64,000 nucleotides of DNA from Bacillus sp. ISL-41 (GTDB taxonomy: Bacteria > Bacillota > Bacilli > Bacillales > Cytobacillaceae): assembly GCF_018613235.1 (NCBI RefSeq), contig NZ_JAGGQP010000017.1, positions 1 to 64,000 of the forward strand, written 5' to 3'. This document shows positions 7,392-16,189 of this stretch, in pieces. The notes below the pieces were generated by a model. That model was not told the origin of the DNA and did not search any database. It saw only the letters and a program-made list of their open reading frames with translations. Position 1 is the stretch's first letter, and each line of letters starts with the position of its first letter. A program made the translations under genes and the position numbers.

Positions 7392-9191
7392 TTGAAAGAA
7401 GCTATACATTTTATTAAACTCACACATACTTTTTCAGGTAAAATTTTGTATTTTAATCTTATTGCCATGATTATCATTAGTTTGTTTGAAGGAATAGGGG
7501 TATTTTTGCTTTTACCTTTAATAAATTTAACAAACATTATTGATATATCTAAACAAGATATATTTCTTATTAGTGAATTAGATTCATTATTTCAAAATAT
7601 ACCAGAAACAATTGGACTATTGATTATTCTAGGTATCTTTGTATTAATAATGATCGGACAAAGTTACTTTAAAAGAAGACAAACAATTCTTAATAGCCGG
7701 ATTCAGCAAAGCTTTGCCCGGCATTTGAGAGAAGAAACGTATAAATTACTGATATTTTCCAATTGGGGCTTTCATTTAAGAAAAAGAAAATCTGATTTAA
7801 TAAATTCGATGGTATCAGAAACTGCTCGTGTGAGCGCAGGTGTAAATCTATTTTTTAATTTTATCTCTTCGATAATCTTTACAGTAATTCAGATAGGAAT
7901 TGCTTGTTTGTTCTCTGTGAAATTAACTGTCTTTGTTACTGTATTTGGGTTATTAATGATTTTTTTTTCTCGGAGGATTATACGGCAAACCAGTAATTTA
8001 GGACAACAAAATATAGAATTATCCCAACTATATTTGGCCGGGATAACAGACCACCTAAATGGAATAAAAGAGATAAAGAGTAACAATCTAGAGGAGCAGC
8101 ATATTTTGTGGTTCAAAAATTTAAACGCACAAATGGAAAAAAACGTAATTAAATCGGTAGATATTAAAACTAAATCGAATTTTATTTATAAGATGGTTTC
8201 TTCTTTATTAATTGGCTTTTTTGTTTTTGTATCTATAAAAGTATTTGAGGGAGAGTCTGCCTCGTTATTTTTAATTTTGGTGATATTTTCAAGGTTATGG
8301 CCTAGGATAACTGCAATACAGACTATTTTGGAACAATTAGGTTCTGTAATACCATCATTTAGAAATCTGCTTCATTTACAAAAGCAATCTCTAGCTGAAC
8401 AAGAACTAAATGAAAAAATGTTTCTTAATGTTAATACAATCGAAAATAAGCAAGGACTGGTATGTAATAATGTATATTTTCGATATGAAAAAGAAGCGGG
8501 TACCTATGCATTAAGAAAAATTAACTTGCATTTTCCTGTGAATTGTATGACTGCAATAGTTGGGCACTCTGGAGCCGGCAAAAGCACATTAATTGATTTG
8601 CTAATGGGTCTTAATAAACCTGAAATAGGTGAAGTTTTAATTGACGGTAAAAAAATTACAAGTGAAAATATTATTTCATTAAGACGATCCATAAGTTATG
8701 TACCGCAAGAACCGTTTCTATTTAATACTACAATTCGTGAAAATTTAATGCTTATAGAAAAAAATGCAAATGATGAACAAATCTGGGATGCTCTTAAATT
8801 TGCAGCAGCTGATGATTTTGTCAGAAATTTACCTAATGGGTTAGAAACCTTGATTGGGGATAGGGGAATAAAGTTATCTGGAGGAGAGAGACAAAGGCTA
8901 GTATTAGCTCGCGCCATTCTACGTAATCCTTCAATTCTCATACTGGATGAAGCAACGAGTGCCCTGGATACAGAAAATGAATATAAAATCCAAGAAGCCC
9001 TTGAAAGAATTAAAGGAAATATGACAATTATTGTAATCGCACACCGCTTATCCACCATAAAAAATGCAGATCAAGTTGTTGTACTGAATAAGGGTGAAAT
9101 TATTCAACAAGGAAAGTTTAATCAACTTGCAAAGGAAAACACTGGAGTTTTCAGCCGTTTACTTCAAAAGCAAATGGAGATAAGTGTTTAA
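7392..9191 (+). CDS. ABC transporter, lasso peptide exporter (D protein)
   Basis: A 599-residue fused half-transporter: about six N-terminal membrane segments (residues 15-310), then an ATPase domain with Walker A GHSGAGKS from residue 391, signature LSGGE at 495-499 and Walker B ILILDEAT. It would export the mature lasso peptide and provide self-protection. There is no peptidase C39 domain at the N-terminus, in line with leader removal by B2. It starts at TTG 7392 after AAGGAGGTGG. It is the last gene of the operon. I see no clear terminator before the eps promoter, so read-through is possible. Confidence 0.85.
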   Translation: MKEAIHFIKLTHTFSGKILYFNLIAMIIISLFEGIGVFLLLPLINLTNIIDISKQDIFLISELDSLFQNIPETIGLLIILGIFVLIMIGQSYFKRRQTILNSRIQQSFARHLREETYKLLIFSNWGFHLRKRKSDLINSMVSETARVSAGVNLFFNFISSIIFTVIQIGIACLFSVKLTVFVTVFGLLMIFFSRRIIRQTSNLGQQNIELSQLYLAGITDHLNGIKEIKSNNLEEQHILWFKNLNAQMEKNVIKSVDIKTKSNFIYKMVSSLLIGFFVFVSIKVFEGESASLFLILVIFSRLWPRITAIQTILEQLGSVIPSFRNLLHLQKQSLAEQELNEKMFLNVNTIENKQGLVCNNVYFRYEKEAGTYALRKINLHFPVNCMTAIVGHSGAGKSTLIDLLMGLNKPEIGEVLIDGKKITSENIISLRRSISYVPQEPFLFNTTIRENLMLIEKNANDEQIWDALKFAAADDFVRNLPNGLETLIGDRGIKLSGGERQRLVLARAILRNPSILILDEATSALDTENEYKIQEALERIKGNMTIIVIAHRLSTIKNADQVVVLNKGEIIQQGKFNQLAKENTGVFSRLLQKQMEISV

Positions 9192-9223
9192 TACCCACGA
9201 TTAAAACATTTAATTTATTTCTA

Positions 9224-9252
9224 TTGACTTGTTCTCTATAAAGAACTAAAAT
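9224..9252 (+). promoter_or_regulatory. eps promoter with SinR-type operator filling the spacer
   Basis: TTGACT (9224-9229) and TAAAAT (9247-9252) are 17 bp apart. Sixteen of these 17 bases (9231-9246) are the palindrome GTTCTCTATAAAGAAC. Binding of a SinR-type repressor would therefore exclude RNA polymerase. B. subtilis SinR represses its eps operon through the same half-site. Confidence 0.8.
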
Positions 9253-9307
9253 AATTATAATAAGTTTTAATAATTTGGTATTAAAATTGCATTTTCTCGC
9301 GAAAGTT

Positions 9308-9323
9308 GTTCTCTATAAAGAAC
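9308..9323 (+). promoter_or_regulatory. SinR-type operator 2 of the eps operon
   Basis: An identical copy of GTTCTCTATAAAGAAC, 77 bp downstream of the promoter copy and 32 bp before the epsA-like start codon. Two identical sites at this distance suit cooperative binding or looping by SinR tetramers. Confidence 0.75.
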
Positions 9324-9355
9324 TAATTACGAATTTTTGTATAAAAGGTGGTATT

Positions 9356-10087
9356 ATGAGTCAACAACTGTCACGGCAAGCCCCGAAAAAATCAAAAGAT
9401 ATCAATCTAGAGGAATTGTACCTGGTTTTCAAAAGGCGCATATGGGTAATTGCTTCGGTTACCTTGATTGCAGGTTTGATCGGCTTTTTCTTAAATCAAG
9501 CAACAGTAGTGCCTTTATATCATTCTTCATCCAGAATTATTATTGGTGCACCCGAAGAGTCTAGAAAGACTCTTCAGGTAATTGTCCGCGATTCATCCAT
9601 TTTAGACATTGTCATCAAGGAAATGAAGCTGGAAAAATCATCAGATCAGTTAGCGAATCAAATATCAGTAAATAGTGTGGATAGTTCTCAGGTTGTCAGC
9701 ATAGGTGTTGTTGATACTGATCCTGTTATGGCGTCAAAAATAGCGGATACGGTAGCTGAAGTTTTTAGACAGGAAGTTCCCAAAATCGTAGGGCAAGATT
9801 ATATCAGAATTTTATCTAAATCGAAGGTAAATCCTGTCCCCATAAATCCGAAGACTAATAAAATGTTAATCTATGGGGTTATCGGGGGGCTGGTCTTGGG
9901 GATTGGTTTGGGATTCTTTTTAGAATCAGTAGATAACAGAATTCGCTCCAGAAAAGAAATAGAGGAATTATTAGGGGTACCAGTTATAGGGAGAATTCCT
10001 AAAATCAACAAGAGAAGTATTCGAAAAGCGGCAAGTAAAATTCAAACAGTTTCTAATAATAGGGGTGAAACAATTGATTATAAATAA
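9356..10087 (+). CDS. epsA: Polysaccharide chain-length regulator / kinase adaptor (Wzz-type, EpsA-like)
   Basis: A 243-residue Wzz-family protein. A transmembrane segment lies at about residues 35-52 after a cytosolic N-terminus, an extracytoplasmic domain follows, and a second membrane segment at about residues 172-192 is preceded by the usual proline-rich P-x-x-P stretch. A basic cytosolic tail would contact the kinase. It sets chain length and activates the BY-kinase encoded next. ATG 9356 has the ribosome site AAAGGTGG. It is the first gene of the eps operon and overlaps epsB by 14 bp. Confidence 0.85.
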   Translation: MSQQLSRQAPKKSKDINLEELYLVFKRRIWVIASVTLIAGLIGFFLNQATVVPLYHSSSRIIIGAPEESRKTLQVIVRDSSILDIVIKEMKLEKSSDQLANQISVNSVDSSQVVSIGVVDTDPVMASKIADTVAEVFRQEVPKIVGQDYIRILSKSKVNPVPINPKTNKMLIYGVIGGLVLGIGLGFFLESVDNRIRSRKEIEELLGVPVIGRIPKINKRSIRKAASKIQTVSNNRGETIDYK

Positions 10088-10730
10088 GGACATTTTTAAA
10101 AAAGCTAAAAAAAAGGACCCCTATCTAACTTATTATTATCCAGATTCGGTTCTAGCGGATCAATTTCAAATGATTCATACCAACTTGAATTTTATGATGC
10201 AGGAACAAAAGGCCTCCACATTTTTACTGACGTCGCCAGAAGATGGTGATGGGAAGTCTACAATGATAGCTAATTTAGCGGTTTCCATGGCACAACAAAA
10301 GAAAAAAGTCCTTGTTATTGATGCGAATCTTAGAACACCTAATATGCATGAGTTTTTCCATACTTCAAATTCTAATGGGCTGACTGATGTACTTACAGAG
10401 AGATGTTCATTTCATGAAGTTGTTCATCATACAGAAATTTGGAGATTGGACTTATTAGCAAGTGGTCCTACTCCGAACAATCCGGTTGAACTATTGGGAT
10501 CAAAAATGATGAAAAATTTCCTTTCAAAAGTAAAAGAATCCTACGACGTCATTCTTCTTGATTCGACCGCTCTTCATACTTTACCGGATACCAAGCTTTT
10601 AGCAAGCTTGTGTGATGCAGTAATCCTGGTTGTGAAAAATGGTAAAACAAAGGCACAAAATGCTGCTGAGTCAAAAAAGATGATTGAATTTTCGAAAGCG
10701 AAACTATTAGGGGTAATTTTGAATAATTAG
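10074..10730 (+). CDS. epsB: Tyrosine-protein kinase (BY-kinase, EpsB-like) lacking the C-terminal Tyr cluster
   Basis: About 218 residues with a bacterial tyrosine-kinase ATPase domain: Walker A in DGDGKST, Walker A' VLVIDANLR, and a Walker B strand VILLDS. It controls export and assembly through the EpsA-like partner. The protein stops right after LGVILNN, where relatives continue into a tyrosine-rich autophosphorylation tail, so that tail is missing. A YLTYYY cluster occurs near the N-terminus instead. TTG 10074 is preferred because AGGGGTGA at 10061-10068 is spaced for it; GTG 10065 is the alternative. Confidence 0.8.
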   Translation: MIINKDIFKKAKKKDPYLTYYYPDSVLADQFQMIHTNLNFMMQEQKASTFLLTSPEDGDGKSTMIANLAVSMAQQKKKVLVIDANLRTPNMHEFFHTSNSNGLTDVLTERCSFHEVVHHTEIWRLDLLASGPTPNNPVELLGSKMMKNFLSKVKESYDVILLDSTALHTLPDTKLLASLCDAVILVVKNGKTKAQNAAESKKMIEFSKAKLLGVILNN

Positions 10731-10755
10731 CAGATTAAAATTTTTTAACCATATT

Positions 10756-10771
10756 GTTCTTTATTGAGAAT
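10756..10771 (+). promoter_or_regulatory. Candidate internal SinR-type box after epsB
   Basis: GTTCTTTATTGAGAAT differs from the palindrome consensus at two positions. It lies just after the epsB stop and before the EAR element. It may be a weak operator, or chance in AT-rich DNA. Confidence 0.35.
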
Positions 10772-10784
10772 TTAAGATTTTAAT

Positions 10785-10910
10785 GATACTTGGACATGTC
10801 TCCTTTCCATTATCAATGGAGGCACTCGGTCATACTGTGGGTAAGAATACCTTAGACGCTGGTCGTCAAGAGTGTGATGTGAGGGTGGGTTAGATGCCCG
10901 CTTTTATTAA
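10785..10910 (+). ncRNA. EAR element (epsC-type processive antitermination RNA)
   Basis: The segment has the conserved blocks I know from the eps-associated RNA: GGACATGTCTCC near its start, GGAGGCACTCGGTCATAC, GGGTAAGAATACC, TAGACGCTGG, GATGTGAGGG and a closing GGGTTAGATGCCCGC. It lies between epsB and epsC, its position in B. subtilis, where it lets RNA polymerase read through distal terminators of the long eps operon. An AT-rich hairpin follows at once (10907-10959). Confidence 0.9.
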
Positions 10911-10959
10911 AAATGATAGTTATGTGTTCTTTGTAAGAGCATGTACCTATCATTTTTAA
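10907..10959 (+). terminator. Long hairpin after EAR, candidate terminator
   Basis: A 13-bp perfect arm (10907-10919 with 10947-10959) encloses a further hairpin. The 3' arm contains TTTTTAA. It looks like an intrinsic terminator that EAR-modified polymerase would read through, although there is no long T run after the stem. The rest of the gap to 11038 holds only the epsC ribosome site. Confidence 0.5.
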
Positions 10960-11038
10960 TGTGTGGTAAATAATTTCCTGGTGAACAAATGATCGGAAAA
11001 ACTAATGAAATTTTAATCAAGGATAAGGGAGGAATAGA

Positions 11039-12871
11039 TTGAAGATGACTTATCGACAGAGGTTATCATTTTTTATTTTTTTTGACTCAAGTATCGTTCT
11101 TGCTGCAATTTATTTTAGTAAATTTCTTGTAGATGGCACCATAATGGTTTTCACATTAAGAATGGTTTTAACCTCTCTCGTAATCATCTTTTCTCATCAT
11201 ATTTTTTCTTTCAAATTCCATTTATATCAAAGAGCATGGGAATATGCGAGTATAGGGGAATTGTTTAGCATCCTCAAGATTGCTTCCCTATCAATAGCCC
11301 TAGCAGGAGTTGTACAACTAGTAGTATTCAATGAAATCGAATTCAGATTATTATGTGTAACCTGGCTCCTGAATATGTCTTTAATTGGTGGATCACGCTT
11401 TTCATGGAGAGTGTTTCGTGATTCTCTAATCAAGCAAAAAGAAAATAAAACCAGGCTGTTAATAATTGGAGCTGGCTCTGCTGGGACAATGGTAGCAAGA
11501 CAATTAGCCAATAATTTGCAGACTGATCTCCTTCCTGTGGCTTTTATTGACGATGACGAAAAGAAGCAAAAACTAAACATTTTAGGTATACCCGTTGTTG
11601 GAGGAATTTCAGAAATAGAAGAGGCCGTAAAAAACTATGCCATTGATAATATCATAATTGCTATTCCTTCTTTAGCAAAAGAAGAATTAAATAAAATATT
11701 TCTGGAGTGTGCAAAAACAAAAGCTAAAACCCAGATTTTGCCGATGTTGGAAGATTTAATGACAGGAAAAATATCTGTAAATCATTTCCGTGATGTTCAA
11801 GTAGAAGACTTACTTGGGAGAGAAACTGTAAAGCTGGATTATGAAAATATTTCTGAAAACATCACTAATAAAGTCATCTTAGTTACAGGTGCTGGTGGAT
11901 CAATTGGTTCGGAAGTTTGCCGGCAGATTGTACAATTTAAACCAAAACAGCTTATTTTGCTAGGTCACGGTGAAAACAGTATCTATTCCATCGAAATGGA
12001 GCTTAAAGATTCCTGTGCCAATACAGATATTCGATTTACTCCGGTAATTGCTGATATTCAAGATGCAAAAAAAATGTTGACAGTTATGAACACATATAAG
12101 CCGGAAATGGTTTATCATGCTGCTGCACATAAACATGTCCCACTTATGGAGTGCAACCCTGAAGAAGCAGTGAAAAACAATATAATTGGAACGTTGAATC
12201 TTGCGCTTGCTGCAAAATGGAATGCCGTCAAAACCTTTGTAATGATTTCTACCGATAAGGCTGTTAACCCAACAAGTGTAATGGGAGCAACTAAAAGGCT
12301 CGCAGAAATGATTGTACAAAGAATGGATCAAGAAAGTGAGACAAAATTTGTGGCCGTGCGGTTCGGTAATGTGTTAGGAAGCAGGGGAAGCGTCATACCT
12401 CTATTTAAAAAGCAAATTGAAAAAGGGGGACCGGTCACAGTTACCCATCCTGATATGATCAGATATTTCATGACCATACCCGAAGCGTCACGACTCGTTT
12501 TACAGGCAGGGTCGCTTGCTAAAGGAGGAGAGATTTTTGTTCTGGATATGGGTGAGCCAGTTAAAATCGTGGACCTAGCAAAAAATCTAATCAAACTCTC
12601 CGGCTACTCAATCGATGAAATCGGAATTGAATATACAGGTATGAGGCCAGGTGAAAAACTGTTTGAAGAGTTATTAAATGAAAACGAAGTACATGAAGAG
12701 CAAATCTATCCAAAAATATATGTTGGCAAAACTTCAGAATTGTTGACAGAAGAGATTGAAAATCTGATTTCTGACTATCCGAACGTAAGTAAAGAAGAAT
12801 TGAGAGAACACCTTCTCTCTATAGCAAACTATAAAATTCCAAGAACACAAAAAATGAGGGTATCAGTTTAA
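11039..12871 (+). CDS. epsC: UDP-GlcNAc 4,6-dehydratase, membrane-bound (EpsC/CapD-like)
   Basis: A 610-residue protein: four membrane helices (about 10-125), a first Rossmann segment with [10 protein letters not shown] near 140-150, and the catalytic short-chain dehydrogenase domain with [10 protein letters not shown] near 285. It converts UDP-GlcNAc to the 4-keto-6-deoxy sugar, the first step toward bacillosamine-type residues. The enzymes for the next steps (EpsN-like aminotransferase, EpsM-like acetyltransferase) and the phosphosugar transferase (EpsL-like) are in the same operon. The start is TTG 11039, six bases after AAGGGAGG. Confidence 0.88.
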   Translation: MKMTYRQRLSFFIFFDSSIVLAAIYFSKFLVDGTIMVFTLRMVLTSLVIIFSHHIFSFKFHLYQRAWEYASIGELFSILKIASLSIALAGVVQLVVFNEIEFRLLCVTWLLNMSLIGGSRFSWRVFRDSLIKQKENKTRLLIIGAGSAGTMVARQLANNLQTDLLPVAFIDDDEKKQKLNILGIPVVGGISEIEEAVKNYAIDNIIIAIPSLAKEELNKIFLECAKTKAKTQILPMLEDLMTGKISVNHFRDVQVEDLLGRETVKLDYENISENITNKVILVTGAGGSIGSEVCRQIVQFKPKQLILLGHGENSIYSIEMELKDSCANTDIRFTPVIADIQDAKKMLTVMNTYKPEMVYHAAAHKHVPLMECNPEEAVKNNIIGTLNLALAAKWNAVKTFVMISTDKAVNPTSVMGATKRLAEMIVQRMDQESETKFVAVRFGNVLGSRGSVIPLFKKQIEKGGPVTVTHPDMIRYFMTIPEASRLVLQAGSLAKGGEIFVLDMGEPVKIVDLAKNLIKLSGYSIDEIGIEYTGMRPGEKLFEELLNENEVHEEQIYPKIYVGKTSELLTEEIENLISDYPNVSKEELREHLLSIANYKIPRTQKMRVSV

Positions 12872-12885
12872 AGGGAGTGGAAAAT

Positions 12886-13764
12886 ATGAAGGTAAGAAAA
12901 GCGATAATCCCAGCGGCAGGACTTGGAACTAGGTTTCTTCCTGCAACAAAAGCAATGCCAAAAGAAATGCTTCCGATCGTCGATAAACCAACCATCCAAT
13001 ACATTGTTGAGGAAGCTGTTGAATCTGGAATAGAAGATATAATTATAGTCACCGGCAAAGGAAAGCGTGCAATAGAAGACCATTTTGATCATTCTTTTGA
13101 ACTAGAACAGAACTTACTCGAAAAAGGAAAGTATGAGCTTTTAAGTGAAGTGCAAAAATCTTCTAAACTAGTGGATATCCATTATATCCGTCAAAAAGAA
13201 CCAAGAGGATTGGGTCATGCGATTTGGTGTGCACGTAAATTCATAGGTAATGAACCTTTTGCGGTCCTGCTTGGAGATGATATTGTTCAAGCTGAAAAAC
13301 CTTGTTTACAGCAGTTGATTCAACAATATGATCGTTACAATGCCAGTATTCTGGGAGTCCAATCGGTTCCAGAGGAAGAGGTATCCAGGTATGGAATTGT
13401 CGGAGGAAATGCGATTGGAAACCGAATTTATAGTGTCAGCGATTTAGTGGAAAAACCAATCCAAGATGAAGCTCCATCTAATCTAGCTATTTTGGGTCGC
13501 TATATATTAAGTCCGAAAATTTTCGAAATTTTATCTGAGCAGAAACCTGGTGCTGGTGGAGAAATTCAACTTACTGACGCAATAGCTTCATTAAATAAGC
13601 GTGAAGCTGTTTATGCATATGACTTTGAAGGCACACGTTACGATGTTGGTGAAAAAATGGGCTTTATTAAAACTACTATTGAATTTGCATTAAAGCATAA
13701 GGATTTAAGAAATCAATTATTGAATTATCTAGCTACAACTTTAGATCGGGAATTGATCAGATAA
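12886..13764 (+). CDS. galU: UTP-glucose-1-phosphate uridylyltransferase
   Basis: A 292-residue nucleotidyltransferase with the GalU/GtaB signature: [15 protein letters not shown] at the N-terminus, [11 protein letters not shown] next, and a GLGHA-x-W block near residue 110. It makes UDP-glucose from UTP and glucose-1-phosphate for the polysaccharide, and feeds the GalE encoded two genes downstream. ATG 12886 is chosen over GTG 12877 because AAGGGAG at 12871-12877 fits it. Confidence 0.92.
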   Translation: MKVRKAIIPAAGLGTRFLPATKAMPKEMLPIVDKPTIQYIVEEAVESGIEDIIIVTGKGKRAIEDHFDHSFELEQNLLEKGKYELLSEVQKSSKLVDIHYIRQKEPRGLGHAIWCARKFIGNEPFAVLLGDDIVQAEKPCLQQLIQQYDRYNASILGVQSVPEEEVSRYGIVGGNAIGNRIYSVSDLVEKPIQDEAPSNLAILGRYILSPKIFEILSEQKPGAGGEIQLTDAIASLNKREAVYAYDFEGTRYDVGEKMGFIKTTIEFALKHKDLRNQLLNYLATTLDRELIR

Positions 13765-13855
13765 AAAATTTGCTGTCAACAAAATTATCCTTAAGGAATG
13801 GATTTAATCTAATCTATAAGCGACAACATATGTAAAAAATGAAAGGAACAAGTAG

Positions 13856-14929
13856 ATGACCGTCCTCTGGATCAATCTTCTAATTGTATTTTTATTAGCT
13901 GTTTTTTCACGTTACTTTTCTACAACTTTTGTTCTTAACGGTTCAATAGTATCAGTAAAGCCAAATAAATTCATTGTTTTTGGAATTGTTATATCTTTCA
14001 TTTTGGTTTCAGGGTTACGTAATAATATTGGTGATACACCCTTCTATATGCACGCATTTGAACTTTCCGATTTTACATGGGAATTCGTTAAAACCCAAGA
14101 TGATATGGGGTTTGCCATCCTTCAAATGATTCTAAAAAGTTATTCAAATGATCCTCAAATATTGGTTTTTATAACAGCTTTAATCACCAACGCACTTATT
14201 ATAATTGGCTTGTATAAATATTCTAGGTTGTTTGAATTAAGCGTCTATGTCTATGTAACTGGAGGCTTATTTTTAGTTACGATGAACGGCATTAGGCAGT
14301 GTTTAGCAGCTGCGATAATTTTTTCGGCTACAAAATATTTGATTGAAGGAAATTGGTTAAAATACACTCTTGCTGTGATATTTGCTTCCTTCTTTCACCA
14401 GAGTGCATTGATTTTAATTCCTATATACTTCCTGGTAAGAAATAAAGCATGGACTAAAGCAACATTAGTCTTGCTGCTTGGTGCAGCTTTGATTGTTTTA
14501 GGCTTTAACCAATTTTCAAGTGCATTATTTTCAGTCATACAGGATAGTCAGTATGGAGTATACAGTCAGTTCGATGAAGGTGGAGCAAATATAATCAGGG
14601 TTTTTGTATTCTCTATTCCATTAATAATTGCTTTCTTTGGAAGAGAAAAACTTAAAGATATTTTTCCAGACAGTGATGTCATAGTTAATATGGCATTAAT
14701 TGGTCTATCATTCATGATTATATCAACTGCTAACTGGATATTCGCAAGATTTAATATTTATTTCGAACTTTACCAAATTATCTTAATCTCTTGGATTGTC
14801 AAGGTGTTCAGAGAGAAAGATCAGAAGCTAGTATATTTAGTAATTATTTTATGCTACCTTGCTTACTATTTCTTTGAAAGTGTAATCAGTTTGAATATTA
14901 AATATTCAAGTAACTATATTGGATTATGA
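13856..14929 (+). CDS. EpsG-family polysaccharide polymerase (Wzy-like)
   Basis: A 357-residue, very hydrophobic protein with about ten membrane segments. GLRNNIGDT lies after the second segment, GIRQCLAAAI in the middle and FFHQSALI later; these are typical of EpsG family members. It is the expected polymerase of a Wzx/Wzy-type pathway, joining lipid-linked repeat units outside the membrane. ATG 13856 follows GAAAGGA. Codon use is AT-rich like its neighbours. Confidence 0.85.
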   Translation: MTVLWINLLIVFLLAVFSRYFSTTFVLNGSIVSVKPNKFIVFGIVISFILVSGLRNNIGDTPFYMHAFELSDFTWEFVKTQDDMGFAILQMILKSYSNDPQILVFITALITNALIIIGLYKYSRLFELSVYVYVTGGLFLVTMNGIRQCLAAAIIFSATKYLIEGNWLKYTLAVIFASFFHQSALILIPIYFLVRNKAWTKATLVLLLGAALIVLGFNQFSSALFSVIQDSQYGVYSQFDEGGANIIRVFVFSIPLIIAFFGREKLKDIFPDSDVIVNMALIGLSFMIISTANWIFARFNIYFELYQIILISWIVKVFREKDQKLVYLVIILCYLAYYFFESVISLNIKYSSNYIGL

Positions 14930-14942
14930 GCAGGAGGAAAAG

Positions 14943-16016
14943 ATGGCGATTTTAATTACTGGAGGTGCCGGATATATCGGCAGTCATACATGTGTGGAAT
15001 TACTAAGTGCCGGCTCCGAAATTGTCGTACTGGATAACTTTCTTAATAGTAAGCCCCAGGTGTTAAAAAGAATAACGGAAATAACGGGATGTTCATTTAG
15101 GTTTTATAATGTTGATTTACTGGATGAGATTAGACTAGAGAAAGTATTTTTAGAAAACGAAATTAAAGCTGTCATCCATTTTGCAGGGTTAAAGGCAGTA
15201 GGAGAGTCAGTCAGCAATCCGACTTTGTATTATCATAACAATCTAATGAGCACTCTAATCCTTTGTAAGCTGATGAAAAAATATAATGTAAAAAAACTAG
15301 TCTTCAGTTCATCAGCTACAGTTTATGGATCACCTGAGAGACTCCCTATCTCCGAGGATAGCCCTTTAGGTGCAAAAAATCCTTATGGACGCAGTAAACA
15401 TATGATAGAGGAAATACTTAATGATCTTTATCTATCAGATAATCATTGGAGCATTTCAATATTAAGGTACTTTAATCCTGTCGGTGCTCATGAGAGTGGA
15501 CTTCTAGGTGAGGATCCAAATGGGATGCCAAATAATCTTATGCCTTATATTTCGCAGGTTGCAATTGGGAAATTAAAGGAACTAAAAGTTTATGGAAACG
15601 GGTACCCAACGTTCGATGGGACGGGAGTAAGAGATTACATTCACGTAGTTGATTTAGCTTTTGGACACTTGAAAGCTTTAGAAAGAGTTACATATTCAAC
15701 AGGAGTTGAAGTATACAATCTAGGAACTGGTAAAGGCAATAGTGTTCTCGAATTGATATCTGCTTTCGAAAAAGCTACAGGAAAGAATATCCCATACAAA
15801 ATTGTTGATCCGAGGCCGGGTGATGTATCTGCTTGTTATGCAAATCCTGAGAAGGCGAAGAAAAATCTGGGGTGGATAGCAAAGAAAAGTCTTGAGGAAA
15901 TGTGCAGAGACACTTGGCGCTGGCAGATTAACAACCCGGATGGTTTTGAGAGTAAAGATTATGCACATTCTCACTCATTTTCGAGTGAGGATTTTTTATT
16001 TAGAAATAAGGTGTAA
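14943..16016 (+). CDS. galE: UDP-glucose 4-epimerase
   Basis: A 357-residue extended SDR with GGAGYIGSHT at the N-terminus, SSSATVYG carrying the catalytic Ser/Thr, and the Y-x-x-x-K pair in NPYGRSKHM. It interconverts UDP-glucose and UDP-galactose, using the product of the GalU encoded just upstream. ATG 14943 is preceded by AGGAGG at 14932-14937. The 3' end of the reading frame overlaps a terminator-like hairpin (15970-15997), and the protein carries an extra Ser/His-rich tail there. Confidence 0.92.
   Translation: MAILITGGAGYIGSHTCVELLSAGSEIVVLDNFLNSKPQVLKRITEITGCSFRFYNVDLLDEIRLEKVFLENEIKAVIHFAGLKAVGESVSNPTLYYHNNLMSTLILCKLMKKYNVKKLVFSSSATVYGSPERLPISEDSPLGAKNPYGRSKHMIEEILNDLYLSDNHWSISILRYFNPVGAHESGLLGEDPNGMPNNLMPYISQVAIGKLKELKVYGNGYPTFDGTGVRDYIHVVDLAFGHLKALERVTYSTGVEVYNLGTGKGNSVLELISAFEKATGKNIPYKIVDPRPGDVSACYANPEKAKKNLGWIAKKSLEEMCRDTWRWQINNPDGFESKDYAHSHSFSSEDFLFRNKV
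15970..15997 (+). terminator. Terminator-like hairpin inside the galE 3' end
   Basis: CTCACTC (15970-15976) pairs perfectly with GAGTGAG (15983-15989), with a GA dinucleotide and six T (15992-15997) after it. The structure lies inside the last codons of galE. It would stop ordinary polymerase mid-operon, so it is a natural target for EAR antitermination. Confidence 0.65.
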
Positions 16017-16030
16017 GAGAGGGAAGTTAA

Positions 16031-16186
16031 ATGGATATATCTGAACAATTAACCACAGAGAAGCTGCATGCCTTATTAATGAATATTTATTTTAAGGGAA
16101 TACAGTCCGAACATATCCAAATAAATGAATTTATTGAAGAAATCAAAGAACAGTTATTAGCTACGTCTAAAAGAGCAGGAGAATAA
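16031..16186 (+). CDS. 51-residue helical-hairpin protein, Sda/SinI-like
   Basis: A small ORF with a good ribosome site (GAGAGGGAAG, about 8 nt before ATG 16031), ending 3 bp before the epsL-like gene. The sequence T-x-E-x-L-x-x-L-L, YFKG, then EFIEEIKEQL resembles Sda, the checkpoint protein that blocks the sporulation kinase KinA (YFKA and FIELIENEI in Sda). It also loosely resembles the SinI hairpin that titrates SinR. No Sda or SinI has a described place between galE and epsL that I know of. The gene is well supported; the function is a hypothesis. Confidence 0.65.
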   Translation: MDISEQLTTEKLHALLMNIYFKGIQSEHIQINEFIEEIKEQLLATSKRAGE

Positions 16187-16189
16187 AAT

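Noticed and set aside
9192..9223. Terminator between the lasso exporter and eps promoter
   Set aside because: No stem with a T run could be found, so read-through from the lasso operon into eps remains possible.
11960..12331. 123-residue minus-strand ORF inside epsC
   Set aside because: Shadow of a clearly conserved SDR gene; composition rich in His/Cys/Phe as expected for antisense frames.
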